From Oscillospiraceae bacterium (GTDB lineage: Bacteria; Bacillota; Clostridia; Oscillospirales; Ruminococcaceae), in NCBI GenBank assembly GCA_017532085.1, contig JAFXJT010000021.1, positions 1 through 61,546 on the forward strand: a stretch of 61,546 nucleotides of DNA. The letters run 5' to 3'. This document shows, piece after piece, positions 35,817-47,047 of this stretch. The translations under genes and the position numbers were made by a program. Below the pieces are notes generated by a model. It made no database searches, was not told where the DNA came from, and saw only the letters and a program-made list of their open reading frames with translations. How positions within the stretch are numbered: the first letter of the stretch is position 1; every line of letters begins with the position of its first letter.

Positions 35817-38297
35817 TTACTTCTCCGTTGTCATAGATTTTTGTGGCTTTTGAGGCTGATCCCACATAGGCACTGCAGGAAGTCCCAGTTTTTGCAGCTC
35901 AGTGGAATGCAGCGGCTCCAGCTTGGTATCATACTGCTGCTGCACCAAGGCCGTCTGCAAAACAGTATCAACGGTTTCGGCAGGGATAAACTCTATGGCA
36001 TTGCGCACCACAGCATCCAGCTCCTCAAGATCGGGTACATTGGCCTTGGGAATAATCACAGTCTTGATCCCCGCTTTATAAGCAGCCATGGATTTTTCAC
36101 ACAAGCCGCCAATCGGCAAGACTCTGCCATGCAAGGTAATCTCGCCGGTCATAGCCACATCATGGCGCACAGGCGTACCGGAAAGCGCAGAAACCAATGC
36201 AGTCAGCATCGTCACGCCGGCACTGGGACCATCCTTAGGCACAGCACCTTCCGGTGCATGAATGTGCAGATCCTTGGTTTTGAACAAATCCGTGCGAATG
36301 TCATATTCCTTTGCAACATAGCGTGTATAAGATACCGCAAGCTTTGCACTTTCTTTCATAACATCGCCCAAGGAACCCGTGACTTGGATCTCGCCCTTGC
36401 CATCCATAACCAGCACCTCCAGCGGCATAAGCACTCCGCCGGCCGAGGTCCATGCAAGACCATTGACCAAACCAATGGTATCGGCTTGCTCTTGATAATC
36501 GGGCAAATACTTATGGGGACCCAAAGCAGTCTCCAGCGTTTCGGGGGTATACTGTATGCGCTTGACATCATCAGCAACAATTGCCTTTGCACATTTCCGG
36601 CACAATGAGGCGATCTGGCGCTCCAAAGAACGCACACCGGCTTCCTTGGTATAATAATCAATCAGATCATAGAGCGCAGCATCGGTAATGCGAAGCTGTG
36701 TTGCTTTCAATCCATGAAGCTTCAGCTGCTTCTTCAGCAGATGCCGCTTGGCAATGTGGAATTTTTCCAATCTCGTATAGGAATTCAGTTCGATAATCTC
36801 CATACGATCCCGCAAAGGACCCGGAATGGTATCCAACGTATTGGCAGTGGTAACAAACATTACCTCGCTCAAATCGAAAGGCAGCTCCAAAAAGTGATCT
36901 CGAAAAGCATGATTCTGTTCGCTGTCAAGCACCTCCAGCATTGCAGAGGCAGGATCACCCTTATAATCATTGCCCATCTTATCAATCTCGTCCAGCAAAA
37001 TCAGCGGATTCTTGCTTTTTGCCTGCCGCATGGCGTCCATAATTCTGCCGGGCATGGCGCCCACATAGGTTTTGCGATGTCCGCGGATATCCGATTCATC
37101 TCTGACACCACCCAGAGAAACTCGCACATAATTGCGTCCCAATGCCTTTGCAATAGAGCGTCCGATGGAGGTTTTACCCACACCGGGCGGTCCCACCAAG
37201 CAAAGAATCTGTCCCTTCACAGATGGCATCAGCGCATGCACGCTCAAGCTTTCCAGCACACGCTCTTTCACGCGCTTTAAGCCGTAATGTTCCTGATCCA
37301 GTAATGCTGCGGCTTTTTTGATATCCAGCTTTTCTTTTGTTTTGGTATTCCAGGGAAGATCCAGTACCGTATCCAGATAATTGCGGATGACATAAGCCTC
37401 CTGTGAAGAAGGCGGCATTTTCAGCAGACGTTCGGCTTCCCGTACAAGTTTCTGCTCAGATTCCGCTTCTAAAGAGAGCGCATGGATCTTTTGCAGATAG
37501 TTTTGTACTTCCTCATGAGAGGATTCTTCCTCTCCCAGCTCTGCCGAGATCACACGCATCTGTTCCCGCAAATAATACTCCCGCTGCCCTTTGTCGAGGC
37601 TTTCCTGCACCTGCGAATGGATCTCACGCTCGACTTCCAATACCTCGATTTCACGCACCAGCATTGCATAGAGCATGGTCATCCGCAAAAACAGGTCGTT
37701 TTCTTCCAAAAGCTGCTGACGATCCGTATAATCCAGCTGCACATTAAAGGCAATGCTTTCAAACAATTCGAAGGGCGTTTCCGCCGCCATCAAAGATTCT
37801 ATCAGCTCTTTGGGCATTTTGGGGAAAAACGAAGCGTACCGCTGAAAGACATCCCGCAGCGAACGCATCATGGCATCCATTTCAATCTCATCCGCCTTGT
37901 GACGCCGTGAAACTGCCATCCGTTTCACTTGAGTCTCCAGATAAGGCTTATCATTCATCTGCAAATCAAGAACGCGTGCACGATAGAGTCCTTCCACCAG
38001 CACTCGCATCACCTCGCCATTGCGCAGAACCTGTCTGATTTCCGCTACTACACCAATGCGATACAGATCTTTGCGCTTTGGCTTTTCGGTGCCAAGCTTC
38101 TTTTGCGCCACCAAAAAGATTTTGCGATCTTCTGCCAGTGCTTCTTCAATAGCATTTTTTGACATTTCACGTGCAACATCAAAATGCAGCACCATATTTG
38201 GAAATGCAACCACACCCCGCAATGCTACGGTTGGGATCCACTGCTGTGCATCCGAAGCATCGGGGTTCAGGCATTCTCTTTTTTCATCATCTCTCAT
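35817..38297 (-). CDS. lon: ATP-dependent protease Lon (LonA)
   Basis: 826 residues. An N-terminal substrate-binding domain (about 20-215) is followed by a coiled region (about 220-300), AAA+ domain with Walker [18 protein letters not shown], Walker [12 protein letters not shown], and a C-terminal serine/lysine-dyad protease with [11 protein letters not shown] (catalytic Ser) and a Lys in [14 protein letters not shown] weak (AGGATG). It degrades misfolded and regulatory proteins. Confidence 0.96.
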   Translation of the reverse strand: MRDDEKRECLNPDASDAQQWIPTVALRGVVAFPNMVLHFDVAREMSKNAIEEALAEDRKIFLVAQKKLGTEKPKRKDLYRIGVVAEIRQVLRNGEVMRVLVEGLYRARVLDLQMNDKPYLETQVKRMAVSRRHKADEIEMDAMMRSLRDVFQRYASFFPKMPKELIESLMAAETPFELFESIAFNVQLDYTDRQQLLEENDLFLRMTMLYAMLVREIEVLEVEREIHSQVQESLDKGQREYYLREQMRVISAELGEEESSHEEVQNYLQKIHALSLEAESEQKLVREAERLLKMPPSSQEAYVIRNYLDTVLDLPWNTKTKEKLDIKKAAALLDQEHYGLKRVKERVLESLSVHALMPSVKGQILCLVGPPGVGKTSIGRSIAKALGRNYVRVSLGGVRDESDIRGHRKTYVGAMPGRIMDAMRQAKSKNPLILLDEIDKMGNDYKGDPASAMLEVLDSEQNHAFRDHFLELPFDLSEVMFVTTANTLDTIPGPLRDRMEIIELNSYTRLEKFHIAKRHLLKKQLKLHGLKATQLRITDAALYDLIDYYTKEAGVRSLERQIASLCRKCAKAIVADDVKRIQYTPETLETALGPHKYLPDYQEQADTIGLVNGLAWTSAGGVLMPLEVLVMDGKGEIQVTGSLGDVMKESAKLAVSYTRYVAKEYDIRTDLFKTKDLHIHAPEGAVPKDGPSAGVTMLTALVSALSGTPVRHDVAMTGEITLHGRVLPIGGLCEKSMAAYKAGIKTVIIPKANVPDLEELDAVVRNAIEFIPAETVDTVLQTALVQQQYDTKLEPLHSTELQKLGLPAVPMWDQPQKPQKSMTTEK

Positions 38298-38385
38298 TAT
38301 ATCATCCTAACTGCCCTGCGCGGCATAGCTGCCAAATATACCCTGTGCGCAGCCAAGGCATATCATTGAGTCTCCTGTCCTGTTC

Positions 38386-38414
38386 ATTATACAGGATATA
38401 CATGAAAATTGCAA
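38386..38414 (-). promoter_or_regulatory. Promoter of lon-ysxC
   Basis: TTGCAA (complement of 38409-38414), 17-bp spacer, TATAAT (complement of 38386-38391). No CtsR box or CIRCE element was seen in the leader. Confidence 0.75.
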
Positions 38415-38461
38415 GTGGAAAATGTGTGCATCCCATGGATGCCATCACCTCCCAAAAGAAA

Positions 38462-38497
38462 CAAAACAATCTCTCGCAGCCATACTGCGAGAGATTG
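38462..38497 (-). terminator. Terminator of clpX
   Basis: A perfect 13-bp stem CAATCTCTCGCAG/CTGCGAGAGATTG (38467-38479, 38485-38497), with TTTTGT after it on the minus strand. Confidence 0.85.
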
Positions 38498-38507
38498 CAG
38501 GCTTCTT

Positions 38508-39776
38508 TTATGAGGCATTGACGACTTGATCCTGTGCATTCAACAAAACCGGACAGGTCTGATTCCGCACACAATCTGCGGTCACAACTACCTTGACAAC
38601 CTCTTTCGCCGAAGGGGCATCAAACATCACTTGCATCAGAATTCCTTCCAGAATCGCACGTAATCCACGGGCGCCGGTTTTCTGCTCGATGGCACGCTTA
38701 GCAATCTCTGAGAGAGCAGCCTCTTCGATATCCAGCTCGATATCATCATAGCGGAACAGCTTGGTATACTGCTTCAGCAATGCATTCTTCGGCTCAGTCA
38801 GTATCCGCACCAGCGTATCCTCATCCATTTCATCCAGCGTTGTAATAATCGGCAGACGACCCACCAGTTCCGGGACAATACCGAATTTTACCAGATCCTG
38901 CGGAATCACTTTGCGGAAAATATTGGCGGTTTTTTCCTTTTTTGAAAGAATCTGTGCGCCAAAACCCAGTGCTGAGGATTGGGTTCTGTTCAGAATATGG
39001 CGCTCCAGACCGTCGAACGCACCGCCGCAGATAAACAGGATATTCTTGGTGTTGATATGAATAAATTCCTGATTGGGATGCTTTCTGCCACCTTGAGGCG
39101 GCACATTGGAAATCGTACCTTCAATGATTTTCAGCAGTGACTGCTGTACACCCTCGCCGCTGACATCACGGGTTAAGGAGGTGTTTTCTGATTTGCGGGC
39201 GATTTTATCGATTTCATCAATATAGATAATGCCACGCTCAGCAGCTGCTACATTGAAGTTTGCAGCTTGAATCAGACGCAGCAGAACATTCTCCACGTCA
39301 TCGCCCACATAGCCTGCTTCGGTGATGGTTGTGGCATCCGCAATGGCAAAAGGTACATCCAGAATTTTCGCAAGGGTCTGCGCCAGATAGGTTTTTCCGA
39401 CACCTGTAGGTCCCAGCAGCAGCACATTGCTTTTTTGCAGCTCCACATCGTCGCCATCATCCCGGCTGAGAATCCGCTTATAGTGATTATAAACAGAGAC
39501 TGCCAAGGAGATCTTTGCCTGGTCCTGTCCGATGACATATTCATCCAGCACCTTTTTGATCTCCGCAGGCTTCAGCAGATGGAACTCCTTTTCACCCTTT
39601 GCGGCGGCATTTTTCTTCTGCTGAGCACGCTCGGGCACAATACCGCCGTAAATCATCTCATAGCAATAGCAAACGCATTCATCACAAATGTTGCTATCGC
39701 CGGCAGAGAACATACTTTGTACTTTATTTTCGCCTTTTCCGCAAAAACTGCATTTCCGAAATGCCTTATCTGACAT
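38508..39776 (-). CDS. clpX: ClpX, ATPase subunit of the ClpXP protease
   Basis: 422 residues. The N-terminal zinc-binding domain uses CSFCGKG and [11 protein letters not shown] (one extra Cys beyond the usual CDECV). The AAA+ domain has [18 protein letters not shown], Walker [12 protein letters not shown], and the ClpP-docking loop LGFGA (IGF-like). It unfolds substrates and feeds them to ClpP, encoded 32 nt upstream. Confidence 0.96.
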   Translation of the reverse strand: MSDKAFRKCSFCGKGENKVQSMFSAGDSNICDECVCYCYEMIYGGIVPERAQQKKNAAAKGEKEFHLLKPAEIKKVLDEYVIGQDQAKISLAVSVYNHYKRILSRDDGDDVELQKSNVLLLGPTGVGKTYLAQTLAKILDVPFAIADATTITEAGYVGDDVENVLLRLIQAANFNVAAAERGIIYIDEIDKIARKSENTSLTRDVSGEGVQQSLLKIIEGTISNVPPQGGRKHPNQEFIHINTKNILFICGGAFDGLERHILNRTQSSALGFGAQILSKKEKTANIFRKVIPQDLVKFGIVPELVGRLPIITTLDEMDEDTLVRILTEPKNALLKQYTKLFRYDDIELDIEEAALSEIAKRAIEQKTGARGLRAILEGILMQVMFDAPSAKEVVKVVVTADCVRNQTCPVLLNAQDQVVNAS

Positions 39777-39808
39777 GAGTTTTCCTTTCTGCGGTTATCA
39801 TTTTCGGT

Positions 39809-40399
39809 TTATCGCTTGGAAACCACCTTATCGATCAGGCCATATGCCTGTGCTTCGGCAGCGGTCATGAAATAATCACGCTCCACATCACGCTGGATCT
39901 CCTCCAACGGTTTGCCGGTGTTTTCTGCCAGCATACGATTGAGCTTATCCTTGGTTCTAAGCAGATTATCGGTACGAATCTTGATGTCCGTTGCTTGACC
40001 GGAAAGTCCACCGCCCATAATCAACGGCTGATGAATCATGATCTCACTGTTCGGCAGCGCCATACGCTTGCCCTTTGCACCGGCTGCCAGCAAAAATGCG
40101 CCCATGGAAGCAGCCAATCCGATACAAATGGTTGCCACATCGCATTTGATATACTGCATGGTATCATAGATTGCCATGCCGGCAGTCACAGAGCCGCCGG
40201 GACTGTTAATATACAAAGAGATATCTTTTTCTGAATCCTGGCTTTCCAAAAACAGCAGCTGTGCAACAACAAGACTTGCCGTAGTATCATTCACATCCTC
40301 CGACAGCATAATGATGCGGTCGTTTAGCAGACGGGAGAAAATATCATAAGCACGTTCTCCACGATTGGTCTGCTCAATTACGGTTGGGACAAGACTCAT
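39809..40399 (-). CDS. clpP: ClpP, proteolytic subunit
   Basis: 196 residues, normal length. Serine-protease triad: Ser in [11 protein letters not shown], His in MIHQPL and the Asp in the D-V-E-R-D region. It forms the tetradecameric chamber with ClpX. The gene order tig-clpP-clpX is conserved in bacteria. Confidence 0.97.
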   Translation of the reverse strand: MSLVPTVIEQTNRGERAYDIFSRLLNDRIIMLSEDVNDTTASLVVAQLLFLESQDSEKDISLYINSPGGSVTAGMAIYDTMQYIKCDVATICIGLAASMGAFLLAAGAKGKRMALPNSEIMIHQPLIMGGGLSGQATDIKIRTDNLLRTKDKLNRMLAENTGKPLEEIQRDVERDYFMTAAEAQAYGLIDKVVSKR

Positions 40400-40423
40400 C
40401 CTCAGTCATCCTTTCTTTCAAGT

Positions 40424-40452
40424 TGAGCGACGCCCAATGGAAGCGTCGCTCA
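40424..40452 (-). other. Intercistronic hairpin between tig and clpP
   Basis: Perfect 10-bp stem TGAGCGACGC/GCGTCGCTCA (40424-40433, 40443-40452). No T-run follows on the minus strand, so it may mark processing or mRNA stability between trigger factor and clpP. Confidence 0.55.
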
Positions 40453-40470
40453 TCGTTGCAGCGTAATATT

Positions 40471-41829
40471 TTATTCGGCAGCAGGAGTCTCTTCCTCAGC
40501 AGCTTCAGCCGCAGTTTCGGTCTCCTCAGCCTGTGCCATATCGTTGTCCACCACAGCATTGCTCTTTACGAGCTCAACTGCCTTGGTCACACGCATATCC
40601 ATTGCGAAATCAGCCATCGGAATCTGTGCTTTTACAACCTCAAGCGGCACATTCACACGAGCTGCAAAATCCTGCAGACCCTCTTCCAGCTCTTCATCCG
40701 AAACAGTCAGACCTTCCAGATCAGCAACCTTCTCCAGAGCCAGACGCAGCAGAACTTCCTTACGAGCCTGTTCCTCATAGGTATCACGCAGCTGCTGCTC
40801 GGTCATGCCGGTCAGCTCCAGATAATCGGAAAGCTTCATATCAGAATACTGTCTCTGCAGATTCTGCTCGAAATCACGCACCATCTGACTGATGCGGCGC
40901 TCATACATCACGGAAGGAATTGCAGCATCTGCACTGGCAATCAGCGCATCAAACACAGCATTCTCGAACTGATTCTCGGCCTGCTTCTGTGCAGTCTCAG
41001 TCAGCTTTGCACGGATATCCTCTCGCAGAGCCTCCATGGTATCAAACTCAGAAACATCCTTTGCCAGTTCATCATCAGCCTCAGGCAGCTCCTGCTTGCT
41101 GATGCCGAGCAGCTCGATCTTGAATACAGCAGCCTTGCCTGCATAGCGCTCATCGCCATATTCCTCAGGGAAGGTAACGTTGATATCAAACTGATCGCCA
41201 ACATTGTGACCAACGATCTGCTCTTCAAAACCGGGAATAAACTGACCGCTGCCAAGACGGAGCGGATACTCTTCGCCTTTACCGCCTTCAAATGCTACAT
41301 CATCGATGAAGCCTTCGAAATTGATTTTGACCTCATCCTGCAGCTCTGCGGGACGGCCCTCAACCTCTACAATGCGAGCTTGACGCTGACGGAGCACATT
41401 GATCTGCTGATCCACGTCCTCATCAGTCACTTCACGCACCTGCTTAGGAGCATGGATGCCCTTGTACTCGCCCAGCTCTACCTCGGGCTTGGTGATGCAG
41501 ACTGCCTTGCAGACTGCGCCTTCTTCCTTAGAGCAGGATACCAGCTCGATAGCAGGACGATCTACCAGAGTGAGCTGCAGCTCCTTCATCATCTCATCCA
41601 GCTCAGCAGGCAGCAGGCTGTCTACGGCATCCTCGAAAAATACGCCTTCGCCGTAGAGCTTCTCTACCATCTTACGAGGAGCCTTGCCCTTGCGGAAGCC
41701 CTTGATAACGATATCCTTCTTCTGTCTCTGATAAACACGTTCGCAAGCAGCTTCCAGTGCTTCCGCAGAGATTTCAAAGGTTACTTCTCTCATATTGACA
41801 TCGGTTTTCACATCGGATACGATACGCAT
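40471..41829 (-). CDS. tig: Trigger factor
   Basis: 452 residues from the ATG at 41829 (GGAGG 7 nt upstream). The ribosome-binding N-terminal domain has the loop GFRKGKAPRKM (normally GFRxGxxP). The FKBP-type peptidyl-prolyl isomerase domain (about 150-240) and a C-terminal helical chaperone domain follow; the C-terminus is acidic. It is the first chaperone to meet nascent chains. Confidence 0.96.
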   Translation of the reverse strand: MRIVSDVKTDVNMREVTFEISAEALEAACERVYQRQKKDIVIKGFRKGKAPRKMVEKLYGEGVFFEDAVDSLLPAELDEMMKELQLTLVDRPAIELVSCSKEEGAVCKAVCITKPEVELGEYKGIHAPKQVREVTDEDVDQQINVLRQRQARIVEVEGRPAELQDEVKINFEGFIDDVAFEGGKGEEYPLRLGSGQFIPGFEEQIVGHNVGDQFDINVTFPEEYGDERYAGKAAVFKIELLGISKQELPEADDELAKDVSEFDTMEALREDIRAKLTETAQKQAENQFENAVFDALIASADAAIPSVMYERRISQMVRDFEQNLQRQYSDMKLSDYLELTGMTEQQLRDTYEEQARKEVLLRLALEKVADLEGLTVSDEELEEGLQDFAARVNVPLEVVKAQIPMADFAMDMRVTKAVELVKSNAVVDNDMAQAEETETAAEAAEEETPAAE

Positions 41830-41908
41830 GATTGTTCCTCCAAATTTTGATTTCAACATTTGCAGAGCAACTGCCCAAAGGGCAAAAAACGCCGCATAGA
41901 TACATTAG

Positions 41909-41937
41909 ATTATAGCACAAACCATAGAATTTTTCCA
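41909..41937 (-). promoter_or_regulatory. Promoter of tig-clpP-clpX
   Basis: TGGAAA (complement of 41932-41937), 17-bp spacer, TATAAT (complement of 41909-41914). The -35 is weak. Confidence 0.62.
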
Positions 41938-41969
41938 GCAGTTTTTCACACTTCTTTGTTTCCTACAAA

Positions 41970-42659
41970 TTATAGAACATTCCGAGGGGCAAATTGTAAA
42001 AAATCACCAGAAATCAGATGGTAATGCACTGCATCTCGCAGTCCATTGATTGCATGACGATGGCTGCTGCCATGGACATGGCCGTAATAGCATTCCTCCA
42101 CATGGTGCTTCCAGAGCACATCCAGCATCTCATAATTACAGTTGCCGGCATAAATGGGCGGATAATGCAGAAAGACAATCGGTTTGAGTCCTGCCTGCTC
42201 CGCAGCACACAAAGAAACCTCCAGCCGCTGCGCTTCTCGCGCATTGACCTTGGCATTGGCAGGCTCTTGATAATCCATATTCACCCAGCCTCGGGTTCCG
42301 CAAATTCCATATTGACCATAAGCATAATGATTATTATGCAGAATATGCAGCGAATGAAGACCGTTTTCTTCGAAAAAACGATTCATTTTGGTCATGGAAG
42401 TCCACCAATAATCGTGGTTGCCTTTGAGTATGATCTTTCTGCCGGGCAAAGCTTCAATCCATTGAAAATCGGGCAACGCTTCCTCCAGAGTCATACCCCA
42501 GGAGGTATCTCCTGCCAGCACCACCGTATCTTCCGGTGTTATGCGTGCAAGCCATTCTCTTTGCAGAATAGAATCATGGTCCTTCCAGCCGGAGAACACA
42601 TCCATTGGTTTGTTGACACCAAAGGAGAGGTGCAAATCTCCGATGACGAATAAGCTCAC
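41970..42659 (-). CDS. Calcineurin-like metallophosphoesterase
   Basis: 229 residues with the five metal motifs of the superfamily: GDLHL, GDTSWG, KGNHDYWW, the conserved His in FLHYPP and GHVHGSSH. GTG start overlapping the thrC stop (GTGA), so it is co-translated with thrC at the end of the rplS operon. Substrate unknown; relatives are phosphatases or nucleotide phosphodiesterases. Confidence 0.85.
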   Translation of the reverse strand: MSLFVIGDLHLSFGVNKPMDVFSGWKDHDSILQREWLARITPEDTVVLAGDTSWGMTLEEALPDFQWIEALPGRKIILKGNHDYWWTSMTKMNRFFEENGLHSLHILHNNHYAYGQYGICGTRGWVNMDYQEPANAKVNAREAQRLEVSLCAAEQAGLKPIVFLHYPPIYAGNCNYEMLDVLWKHHVEECYYGHVHGSSHRHAINGLRDAVHYHLISGDFLQFAPRNVL

Positions 42660-44152
42660 GAGATGCCCAGCTTTTCTTTCACATAGGCTGCCATAGCATC
42701 CTGTGCCACCGAATCGGTAAAGCGAACAGGCTTGCTCTTGAGTTCAGCCAATGCAGCAGGAATAGCCATACCGGTTTTTGCTTGCAGCAGATCCAGCACA
42801 GCATACTCATCCGCATCCGCAGGCACTGTATCCACAGCCTCCAACACGGCAGCACCAAACTTATAAGGATTCGCTGTAGATGCCACCAGCATCGGCAGTT
42901 TTTCTGTTGCTGCTGCCTGATAATCACGGGCAGCACAGATGCCTACTGCAGTATGTGTATCGCTGAGATATCCGTTTTCTCCAAATACCTTGCCGATCAT
43001 CGCTTTGGTCTGCTCGTCATTCCAGTAGCTGCCGGAGAATTCCACTTGAATCCGTTCACGCAGCTCACGAGGAATTTCGTATCTGCCCTCAGTCTTGAGC
43101 GCCTCAAACCATGTGCGGATCTGTGCATCATCCTCGTGGGTCATATGATAAAGCAGACGCTCCAGATTGCTGGAAATCAGAATATCCATCGAAGGAGATA
43201 CCGTTGCATGGAAATCACGGTTTCTATCATATACACCGGTGCGGATGAAATCGGAAAGCACCATATTGATGTTGGATGCGCATACCAGATGCTGCATCGG
43301 AACACCCATTTGCTTTGCATACCATGCTGCAAGAATATTACCGAAGTTACCGGTGGGAACCGTCAGCGAGAAGCGCTCGCCCGGTTTCAGAATCCCCTTT
43401 TCCAGCATAGTCACATAGGCAGAAACATAGTAAACAATCTGGGGAGCCAGACGACCCCAGTTGATGCTGTTTGCACTGGAAAATTGCATCCCGTTTGCTG
43501 CAAGTGCCTCCTGCATGGCGGGGTCCGTAAAAATCGCCTTTACGCCATTCTGGCAATCATCAAAATTACCCTTGACGGCACAAACGCCTACGTTTTGACC
43601 TTCCTGCGTCTGCATTTGACGCTTTTGCATAGAGCTGACACCATCCTCGGGATAGAACACGAGAATCTTGGTGCCGGGTACATCACGAAAACCTGCCAAT
43701 GCAGCCTTTCCGGTATCGCCGGAGGTTGCTGTCAGGATTACAATCTCACGTCCCACGCCGCTCTTTTTCGCAGATCGCGTGAGAAAATGCGGCAGAATCT
43801 GCAAAGCCATATCCTTAAAGGCACAGGTAGGACCATGCCACAGCTCCAGCAGCATTGTGCCATCCGCAAGCGTTGTAATTTCCTGTACATTTTCAGTCTC
43901 AAAACTGCCGCTTGCATAGGCAGCCGTTGTACACTCACGCAGCTCATCCAAAGTAAAATCGGTGAGATACAGATGAAATAAACGTGCTGCGCGCTCGGCG
44001 TAGGAAAGTCCCATCAGCGCTTCAAAATCCGAAGCAGTCAGCTCCGGAATCGAATCCGGCACAAACAGACCACCGTCTGCGGATATGCCCTGCGCAATGG
44101 CTTCTGCGCTGCTGACAGACAGCGCACGGTTTCTTGTGCTATGGTACAACAT
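42656..44152 (-). CDS. thrC: Threonine synthase
   Basis: 498 residues from the ATG at 44152; an earlier ATG (44170) is part of the GGAGG site. PLP-dependent fold type II: lysine in PTCAFKDMALQ, phosphate-binding TATSGDTGKAAL and PTGNFGNI. It converts O-phosphohomoserine to threonine. The length and order fit the longer (yeast/E. coli-like) class. It sits between yraN and a metallophosphoesterase gene in the rplS operon, an unusual place for a biosynthetic gene. Confidence 0.94.
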   Translation of the reverse strand: MLYHSTRNRALSVSSAEAIAQGISADGGLFVPDSIPELTASDFEALMGLSYAERAARLFHLYLTDFTLDELRECTTAAYASGSFETENVQEITTLADGTMLLELWHGPTCAFKDMALQILPHFLTRSAKKSGVGREIVILTATSGDTGKAALAGFRDVPGTKILVFYPEDGVSSMQKRQMQTQEGQNVGVCAVKGNFDDCQNGVKAIFTDPAMQEALAANGMQFSSANSINWGRLAPQIVYYVSAYVTMLEKGILKPGERFSLTVPTGNFGNILAAWYAKQMGVPMQHLVCASNINMVLSDFIRTGVYDRNRDFHATVSPSMDILISSNLERLLYHMTHEDDAQIRTWFEALKTEGRYEIPRELRERIQVEFSGSYWNDEQTKAMIGKVFGENGYLSDTHTAVGICAARDYQAAATEKLPMLVASTANPYKFGAAVLEAVDTVPADADEYAVLDLLQAKTGMAIPAALAELKSKPVRFTDSVAQDAMAAYVKEKLGIS

Positions 44153-44190
44153 GATGTATATAACCTCCAATATCGAAGCGGCTGCTTCGT

Positions 44191-44580
44191 TTAGAATCCA
44201 TATGAATTGGGCGAGCTCGCATCAAATGCACGCTCGATATAATGAATGTGCCGCACAACACTGCCGGTATACTCTACTTCAGCCACATCAAATCGAGGCT
44301 GCAGATCCAAAGGATGCTCCATAAGATATCGCAGCGCAGTCTGAAGAATCCGCTGCTGCTTCTGACGATTCACTGCAATCGTTCCGGAAACCAGTGCATT
44401 TTGCCTTCGGGTTTTCACCTCTACAAACAACAGCCATTCCTCTTGACGTGCAATAATATCGATCTCTCCGCCTTTTATTGTATAGTTCCGGCACAGAATC
44501 TCACAGCCTCTGGTTTCCAGCAGACGACAAACAGCATCTTCACCAATGCGGCCAATGGCTCGCAAATTACTTTTCGCCAT
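44191..44580 (-). CDS. YraN family (UPF0102) putative endonuclease
   Basis: 129 residues. It starts with the family pattern [16 protein letters not shown] and carries the nuclease-like [22 protein letters not shown] motif (E-I-D ... E-V-K). It overlaps rnhB by 14 bp, the common neighbour of this family. Confidence 0.9.
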   Translation of the reverse strand: MAKSNLRAIGRIGEDAVCRLLETRGCEILCRNYTIKGGEIDIIARQEEWLLFVEVKTRRQNALVSGTIAVNRQKQQRILQTALRYLMEHPLDLQPRFDVAEVEYTGSVVRHIHYIERAFDASSPNSYGF

Positions 44581-45196
44581 AGAATTTTTTCAAAAATGAG
44601 GGGCGATGGGCAGGACACAATCCATATTCTGCAATGGCCTGATAATGCGCCTTGGTGCCATAGCCCTTATGCTTTGCAAAGCCATACATGGGGTACTGCT
44701 CGTCCAGAGCACGCAGCGAAGCATCTCTGGCCGTTTTTGCCAGTATTGAGGCTGCTGCAATACTTGCAGACTTCGCATCTCCCCCAACCAGAGTCTGTAC
44801 AGCAACCGCAAGACTGGGAGCTCGATTTCCATCTACCAATGCAAGAGAGGGCTGCACAGAAAGCTGCTCCACCGCACGCTGCATAGCGAGCATCGCCGCC
44901 TGCAAAATATTCAATTGCTCGATCTCTGCCACAGTAGCACAAGCGATCGCCCATGCAATCGCCTGTTCTTTGATCAACGGAATCAGTGCTTCACGTTTCC
45001 GTTCCGTGATTTTCTTACTGTCATTCAGTCCTGCAATCTGTGCATCCGGTTTTAAGATCACAGCCGCAGCGTAGACATCACCTGCCAGCGGTCCTCTGCC
45101 GGCTTCATCCACGCCGCAAAAAATCGGAGCGTACATCCGCACCTGTGCATCAAACTCAATGAGCTCCGTTGGGATTTTCGCTGTTTTCGCCATCAT
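44567..45196 (-). CDS. rnhB: Ribonuclease HII
   Basis: 209 residues from ATG 45196 (a second ATG follows directly; AGGAACG upstream). The catalytic acidic residues are in [14 protein letters not shown] and later [15 protein letters not shown] is also typical. It removes ribonucleotides from DNA. The start lies inside the end of rbgA (41-bp overlap). Confidence 0.93.
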   Translation of the reverse strand: MMAKTAKIPTELIEFDAQVRMYAPIFCGVDEAGRGPLAGDVYAAAVILKPDAQIAGLNDSKKITERKREALIPLIKEQAIAWAIACATVAEIEQLNILQAAMLAMQRAVEQLSVQPSLALVDGNRAPSLAVAVQTLVGGDAKSASIAAASILAKTARDASLRALDEQYPMYGFAKHKGYGTKAHYQAIAEYGLCPAHRPSFLKKFYGEK

Positions 45197-46076
45197 TCGT
45201 TCCTGTCTGCGGCACTGAGGAAGGTTTTTCCAATGTGATTCTGCCCAGCTTTGCCGCACGATATTCATCCATCAGCGCAATGGCTGCACGTTCTGTATTT
45301 GGGATCCCGCCCGAAAGCAGCATCCCTCGATTTTTCGCAAGCATTTCCAGCAATGCAAAACCATTACCTTCCGCATCGGGCGCAATGCGATACCGAGCCT
45401 CCAGCATCTGCGGATAATTGCTGTGCAAAAAGGCCAACAGTTTTGCTGCAAGGCCTTCCAGATCAAGGATCTCATCTCTTACCGCACCGGTAAACGCCAG
45501 CCGACAAGCAACTTCTTGATCATCAAGCTTGGGCCAGAGTACACCGGGCGTATCCAGCAGCTCCACACCGCCATCAATTTTGATCCACTGCTGTGTTCTG
45601 GTAACACCGGCACGATCCTCCGCCTTGGCACGCTTACCGCCCGCCAGACGATTGATCAGTGAGGATTTTCCCACATTGGGAATGCCCAGAATCATAACAC
45701 GAATGGGTCTGCCTTTCATGCCCTTTGCCGCATATTGCGCAAGCTGCGGAGCCAACAGACGCCGTAATGCGGGCGCAAAATTCTTAACGCCCTTTCCTGA
45801 TTTGGAATCAGCGGTTATCACCACCGCTCCACGTTTTTGATAGTATTCAACCCACTGCTGCGTAAGCTGTGGATCTGCCATATCGGCTTTATTCAAAATG
45901 ACCAAGCGAGGTTTCCGTCGGGTCAAACGATCAAATTCCGGGTTGCGGCTGCTCAGCGGCAGTCTTGCATCCAGCAGCTCCGCCACGGCATCCACCAGCG
46001 GCAGACTTTTTGTGATCATCCGCCGTGTTTTGGCCATATGTCCGGGAAACCACTGGATATCCTTCATATCCTCCAT
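45156..46076 (-). CDS. rbgA: Ribosome biogenesis GTPase RbgA/YlqF
   Basis: 306 residues. It is a circularly permuted GTPase: G4 NKAD (about residue 62) precedes G1 [10 protein letters not shown] and G3 DTPG. It starts with the family-typical [11 protein letters not shown]. It acts in late 50S assembly, in keeping with rplS upstream in the operon. An alternative ATG three codons in has the better GGAGG but only 3-nt spacing. Confidence 0.93.
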   Translation of the reverse strand: MEDMKDIQWFPGHMAKTRRMITKSLPLVDAVAELLDARLPLSSRNPEFDRLTRRKPRLVILNKADMADPQLTQQWVEYYQKRGAVVITADSKSGKGVKNFAPALRRLLAPQLAQYAAKGMKGRPIRVMILGIPNVGKSSLINRLAGGKRAKAEDRAGVTRTQQWIKIDGGVELLDTPGVLWPKLDDQEVACRLAFTGAVRDEILDLEGLAAKLLAFLHSNYPQMLEARYRIAPDAEGNGFALLEMLAKNRGMLLSGGIPNTERAAIALMDEYRAAKLGRITLEKPSSVPQTGTNDGENSENPNGAH

Positions 46077-46126
46077 GTATGCTCCATTTCTAAGGCATGG
46101 GTAGGAAATACCTGTACACAGGCTTG

Positions 46127-47032
46127 TTATTCCACCAAAGTAAAATCCATTAAGGGATACACACGCAGCCAGACCTTGCCTACAATATCCGATTCGGGAA
46201 TCAATCCGACCTCCGGATGGCGGCTGTCCTTCGATATGCTGCGATTATCGCCCAATACAAATACATAACCTTCGGGCACGGTAATCGGATACGTAAATGC
46301 ACCCTCATCCCGTGTCGTCAGAGTACTGGTATAGTCCTCTTGCAGCGGCACATCGTCAACATAAACAATGCCTTCTGCAAAATCAATCATCACTTTTTGT
46401 CCACCGACGGCAATCAGCCGCTTGACAATCCGTTTGCCCAGTCCGTCCCCCAGCACCAACTCGCCGTTTTGCTGAAATGTACCGGAAGTACGGCTGTCCA
46501 CAATGATCACATCACCCGGTTCAGGCTTATCCAGCATGGTCACAACCAATCGGTCATCATCCCGCAAAGTCGGCAGCATAGATTCCCCCTCAACCGTCGC
46601 AACACAGAACAAAAAGGTGAAAACCAACAAGACAACAAATACCGAAGTGATAATCGATTCCATCAAATCACACACATCACCGAGAATGCCTTTTACCGAT
46701 ACATTGGATTTCGGCGCAATCGGTTCCTGCGGCTCCGATGACTGCTGTGTTGTTTCCTTCTCGGATTCCGGCTGCACTATGGTCTCTTCCGATTCTGTTG
46801 CTGCATCCGGTTCTTCCGTCGTTTCCTCAGGAGAGGTCTCCGTTTCCGGTTCGATTGCAGCATCGGATGTCTCCGCTGTTTCCGATTCCGCCAGAGCTTC
46901 CTCCTCGCCAAGGATCGGTTCTGCTGCTGTCGGGATATTTTCAGTCTCTGTCAAGGCAACAGACTCACACGTATCCTGCACGTCGGCTGCATTTTGTTCC
47001 TTCAGCGGCTTTGTCTCTTCTGTCTGTGCCAT
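46127..47032 (-). CDS. lepB: Signal peptidase I with a long acidic N-terminal extension
   Basis: 301 residues. The first ~110 are cytoplasmic, Glu/Thr/Ser-rich and low-complexity. Then comes one membrane helix (about 128-148), catalytic serine in VEGESMLPTL and catalytic lysine in GKRIVKRLIAV, with the later GDNRSISKDSRH box. It cleaves signal peptides of exported proteins. It is the second of two tandem copies in the rplS-rbgA interval. Confidence 0.92.
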   Translation of the reverse strand: MAQTEETKPLKEQNAADVQDTCESVALTETENIPTAAEPILGEEEALAESETAETSDAAIEPETETSPEETTEEPDAATESEETIVQPESEKETTQQSSEPQEPIAPKSNVSVKGILGDVCDLMESIITSVFVVLLVFTFLFCVATVEGESMLPTLRDDDRLVVTMLDKPEPGDVIIVDSRTSGTFQQNGELVLGDGLGKRIVKRLIAVGGQKVMIDFAEGIVYVDDVPLQEDYTSTLTTRDEGAFTYPITVPEGYVFVLGDNRSISKDSRHPEVGLIPESDIVGKVWLRVYPLMDFTLVE

Positions 47033-47047
47033 GACACATCCTCCTCA

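Noticed and set aside
38298-38420. CtsR or CIRCE heat-shock operator before lon
   Set aside because: No tandem heptad or 9-bp inverted repeat of those types was seen.
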